Part shown: one piece after another, positions 61,463-64,000 of the stretch
How the letters are laid out: each line of letters opens with the position of its first letter
How positions within the stretch are numbered: the first letter of the stretch is position 1
Source: Flavobacterium psychrophilum
GTDB taxonomy: Bacteria; Bacteroidota; Bacteroidia; Flavobacteriales; Flavobacteriaceae
NCBI GenBank assembly: GCA_945862065.1
Contig: CAMAWT010000001.1
Location: forward strand, 1 to 64,000
Reading direction: 5' to 3'
DNA: 64,000 nucleotides
Position numbers and translations under genes: made by a program
The notes under the pieces: model-generated
Told to the model about the DNA's origin: nothing
Databases searched by the model: none
What the model saw: only the letters and a program-made list of their open reading frames with translations

Positions 61463-62911
61463 ATGTCAGAAAATACAACTGAATTAAAACGCTCGTTAGG
61501 CCTACTCGATGCTACAAGTCTTGTTGCCGGATCCATGATTGGATCAGGAATATTTTTAGTTACTGCAGCCATGTCACGTGATGTGGGCTCTGCCGCTTGG
61601 ATTTTAGTCATTTGGCTTGTAACAGGATTGTTAACCATGTCGGCAGCATTAAGCTATGGCGAACTTGCCGGAATGATGCCCAATGCGGGAGGTCAGTTTG
61701 TGTACATTCAAAGAGCTTACGGAAAATTAATTTCTTTTCTGTACGGCTGGACGGTTTTTACAGTTATTCAAACAGGGGTCATTGCTGCTGTGGCTGTAGC
61801 ATTCGCCAATTATACCGCTGTTTTTTTTCCTGTTTTAGAAAATAATGTATTTTCAATTGGAACCTCTTTTACGTTTTCAAACAAACAATTATTGGCCATG
61901 GTAAGCATTGTTTTGCTTACGTACATCAATACAAAAGGTGTTCAAAATGGAAAGATAATCCAACTCATTTTCACTTCTGCCAAGCTCATTGCCCTTTTTG
62001 CATTAATCATTTTAGGACTTTATGTCGGGATGCAAACGGATGTTTTTTCTCATAATTTCGAAAATATGTGGGAAGCAAGCAAAACAGTTTTAGAAAAAGA
62101 TGGAACGCTTACAATAACCAAATTATCAGGTATTGCTTTGCTGGGAGCTATGGGTGCCACTATTATCAATTCACTTTTTTCAAGTGACTCATGGAATAAT
62201 GTTACTTTTATTGCGGGCGAAATTAAAGACCCTCAAAAAAATATCCCACGAAGTTTATTCTTAGGAACCTTATTGGTCACCATTATTTATATCTTGGCAA
62301 ATATTGCTTACTTGGCTTTACTTCCAGTTCATGGAGCTCCTGGTGATTTGTCAGTGGCTCAAAACGGAATCATGTTTGCGAGTCAAGATAGAGTTGGCGC
62401 TGCAGCAGCAAGTGTTATTATGGGAAATGTGGGTGTTTTAGCAATGGCTGCATTAATTATGGTTTCAACTTTTGGATGCAATAGTGGTATTATTTTATCA
62501 GGTGGCAGATTGTTTTATGCCATGGCAAAAGACGGATTATTCTTTAATCAAGCCACTCATTTAAACAAAAATCAAGTACCTGCAAAAGCACTTTGGTTAC
62601 AATGTATTTGGGCTTGTGTGTTATGTATTTCAGGAAAATTCAGTGATTTATTGACTTATTCAACGTTTGCCTCATTATTATTTTACATATTAACTATTGC
62701 CGGATTATTCATTCTTCGAAAAAAAGAACCCAATGCAGATAGACCTTACAAAGCCTTCGGATACCCTTTTGTACCTATATTGTACATCACAATATCCTTG
62801 TTGATTTGCGTTTCGTTATTAGTGTATGATACCATAAATACTGGACTTGGTTTAATTATTGTATTACTCGGAATTCCTGTTTACTATTTGTTTTTAAATA
62901 AAAAATCATAG
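61463..62911 (+). CDS. APC-family amino acid permease
   Basis: A 482-aa membrane protein with about 12 helices and the APC fold motifs: LGLLDATSLVAGSMIGSGIF at the start (unwound GSGIF in helix 1), ALSYGELAGMMPNAGGQFVY, SDSWNNVTFIAGEIKDPQKN and GCNSGIILSGGRLFYAMAKD. It resembles the LAT-like exchangers and amino acid symporters; the specific substrate is not evident. It is a single gene; a hairpin (63043-63087) follows. Confidence 0.85.
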   Translation: MSENTTELKRSLGLLDATSLVAGSMIGSGIFLVTAAMSRDVGSAAWILVIWLVTGLLTMSAALSYGELAGMMPNAGGQFVYIQRAYGKLISFLYGWTVFTVIQTGVIAAVAVAFANYTAVFFPVLENNVFSIGTSFTFSNKQLLAMVSIVLLTYINTKGVQNGKIIQLIFTSAKLIALFALIILGLYVGMQTDVFSHNFENMWEASKTVLEKDGTLTITKLSGIALLGAMGATIINSLFSSDSWNNVTFIAGEIKDPQKNIPRSLFLGTLLVTIIYILANIAYLALLPVHGAPGDLSVAQNGIMFASQDRVGAAAASVIMGNVGVLAMAALIMVSTFGCNSGIILSGGRLFYAMAKDGLFFNQATHLNKNQVPAKALWLQCIWACVLCISGKFSDLLTYSTFASLLFYILTIAGLFILRKKEPNADRPYKAFGYPFVPILYITISLLICVSLLVYDTINTGLGLIIVLLGIPVYYLFLNKKS

Positions 62912-63042
62912 GAAAAGACAAATTCTTAATTACAAACATTATTGTTTGATTGAAATTTTAATTTAAACGGTAAATTTTAAAATATTTATCGCATTAATAA
63001 TATTTCGATTTCTTTATAATTTATAGCACTGAATTAAAAATA

Positions 63043-63087
63043 TTTGCCACTGATATCTTAGATAAAATCTCTGAAATCAGTGGCAAA
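63043..63087. terminator. Hairpin after the permease gene
   Basis: TTTGCCACTGAT (63043-63054) pairs perfectly with ATCAGTGGCAAA (63076-63087) around a 21-base loop, followed by A. The 12-bp stem is perfect but the loop is long and there is no T run on the plus strand; on the minus strand T follows. It could be a terminator or a small repeat. Confidence 0.45.
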
Positions 63088-63133
63088 AAAATGAACTAAA
63101 ACTAAATTGTCTTTTTATTAGACGATGATATAA

Positions 63134-63165
63134 ATAAAAAAACCATCAACTTTCGCTGATGGTTT
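63134..63165 (-). terminator. Terminator of typA
   Basis: On the minus strand AAACCATCA (63165-63157) pairs with TGATGGTTT (63148-63140) around an 8-base loop and is followed by a T-rich run, 22 bases after the typA stop. Confidence 0.85.
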
Positions 63166-63186
63166 CATGTATAAAAACAAATTTAA

Positions 63187-64000
63187 TTAAACTTTGAAAC
63201 GTTTTCTGTCGTTTTCTGTTAAATAAATTTTACGTAAACGTATTGATTTTGGAGTAACTTCAACGTACTCATCTTTTTGAATATACTCTAAAGCTTCTTC
63301 TAATGAGAAGATGATTGGAGGGATAATTCTTGCTTTTTCATCATTTCCAGATGAACGTACATTGGATTGTTTTTTCTCTTTTGTTACGTTTACACACATA
63401 TCATCACCACGAGAATTTTCTCCAATTACTTGACCTTCGTAAATCTCGGCATTTGGTTCCACAAAAAACTTACCACGATCTTGTAATTTATCGATAGAAT
63501 AAGGAATAGCTTTTCCTTTTTCCATAGAAATTAATGACCCCTTGTTACGTCCAGAAATTTCTCCTTTGTATGGCTCATACCCTATAAAACGGTGTGCCAT
63601 AATTGCTTCACCAGCGGTAGCTGTAAGTAATTGATTACGTAATCCAATAATTCCACGAGATGGAATGTTGAATTTTATAATCATACGTTCCCCTTTGGTT
63701 TCCATACTCAACATTTCTCCTTTACGTAAAGTTACAAACTCTACTGCTCTTCCTGAAAGTGATTCTGGCAAATCGATGGTTAATTCCTCAATTGGTTCAC
63801 ATTTTCTACCATCAATTTCTTTGATAATAACTTGTGGTTGACCAATTTGAAGCTCATACCCTTCTCTTCTCATGGTTTCAATAAGGACCGATAAGTGCAA
63901 TACACCACGACCAAAAACCATGAATTTATCAGCAGAATCAGTTTCACCTAACTTCATCGCTAAGTTTTTCTCTAATTCTTTTGTCAATCGATCTCTAATG
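63187..64000 (-). CDS. typA: GTPase TypA/BipA, C-terminal part
   Basis: The C-terminal ~271 residues of TypA/BipA; the frame is open to the right edge, so the start lies outside. Visible are IRDRLTKELEKNLAMKLGET, FMVFGRGVLHLSVLIETMRR (the elongation-factor domain V), EGYELQIGQPQVI, FNIPSRGIIGLRNQLLTATA, MAHRFIGYEPYKGEISGRN, and the family C-terminal part to RKIYLTENDRKRFKV. TypA is a ribosome-binding GTPase of the EF-G type; the G domain is not in the window. Followed by its terminator. Confidence 0.92.
   Translation of the reverse strand, partial: IRDRLTKELEKNLAMKLGETDSADKFMVFGRGVLHLSVLIETMRREGYELQIGQPQVIIKEIDGRKCEPIEELTIDLPESLSGRAVEFVTLRKGEMLSMETKGERMIIKFNIPSRGIIGLRNQLLTATAGEAIMAHRFIGYEPYKGEISGRNKGSLISMEKGKAIPYSIDKLQDRGKFFVEPNAEIYEGQVIGENSRGDDMCVNVTKEKKQSNVRSSGNDEKARIIPPIIFSLEEALEYIQKDEYVEVTPKSIRLRKIYLTENDRKRFKV

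Noticed and set aside
1..64000. tRNA or rRNA genes within the window
   Set aside because: I looked for GGTTCRA-type T-loops and rRNA landmarks; the only GGTTCAA hit of note is the loop of palindrome P3.

Overview
The window is AT-rich chromosomal DNA that reads as a member of Bacteroidota, most likely Flavobacterium or a close relative. The evidence is internal. Many genes are preceded by the Bacteroidota -7 element TAnnTTTG, often with a TTG about 19 bases upstream, instead of a Shine-Dalgarno site. Two proteins end in type B (CHU_C-like) sorting domains of the type IX secretion system (T9SS). Lipoproteins carry acidic or Lys-acidic residues just after the lipid Cys, and gene neighbourhoods such as ruvX-def-DUF5606-mazG are typical of the group. 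No rRNA, tRNA, CRISPR array, prophage or intact transposase was seen.

Layout. 0.5-5.7 kb (minus): an envelope operon of a 1004-aa TPR protein, an outer-membrane beta-barrel and a GreA/GreB-fold protein. 5.9-15 kb: ftsE followed by a surface-polysaccharide cluster with glycosyltransferases, a flippase, an FdtA/QdtA-type ketoisomerase, a DegT-type aminotransferase, a hexapeptide acetyltransferase and a FemAB/GNAT-like protein; together these suggest a dTDP-3-amino-3,6-dideoxyhexose in the glycan. 15-31.8 kb: a T9SS cargo protein, then housekeeping genes (SpoU-type methyltransferase, rel, a Fur-family regulator, purA, a GH13 amylase, an LptA/OstA-like protein, a class III aminotransferase, a TPR protein, aroE, a DUF349 protein).

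31.8-36.8 kb: a compact group of predicted lipoproteins: one with a duplicated His/Cys motif, a PhoX/DUF839-like protein, an imelysin-like/di-haem peroxidase fusion, and a SprB-like/cytochrome c protein. This is the best candidate here for an undescribed system, possibly a cell-surface haem or metal redox module. 37-45 kb: a 1.7-kb-residue T9SS adhesin, an SDR oxidoreductase, NdpA-like and pRiA4b ORF-3-like proteins. 45-51.6 kb: a LytS/LytTR-type two-component system with 2TM domains, ctaA, a decayed four-helix-bundle gene inside word repeats, cca and tsaC. 51.6-58.9 kb: a second glycan/lipid A region (deacetylase, GT2 and GT4 enzymes, an LpxL/HtrB-like acyltransferase) whose last two minus-strand genes sit directly behind dapD. 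59-64 kb: ruvX, def, a DUF5606 gene, mazG, an APC permease and the C-terminal part of typA/bipA running off the right edge.

Between genes there are several families of short repeated DNA: four palindromic elements with a shared arm design but different hairpin cores (17.8, 27.0, 37.2, 45.2 kb), two copies of a roughly 130-bp AT-rich repeat (32.5 and 36.9 kb), and spacers filled with short near-tandem words (0.45, 46.8-47.2, 49.0-49.6, 51.0 kb). Several genes use TTG or GTG starts, and several glycan genes meet tail to tail with overlaps.
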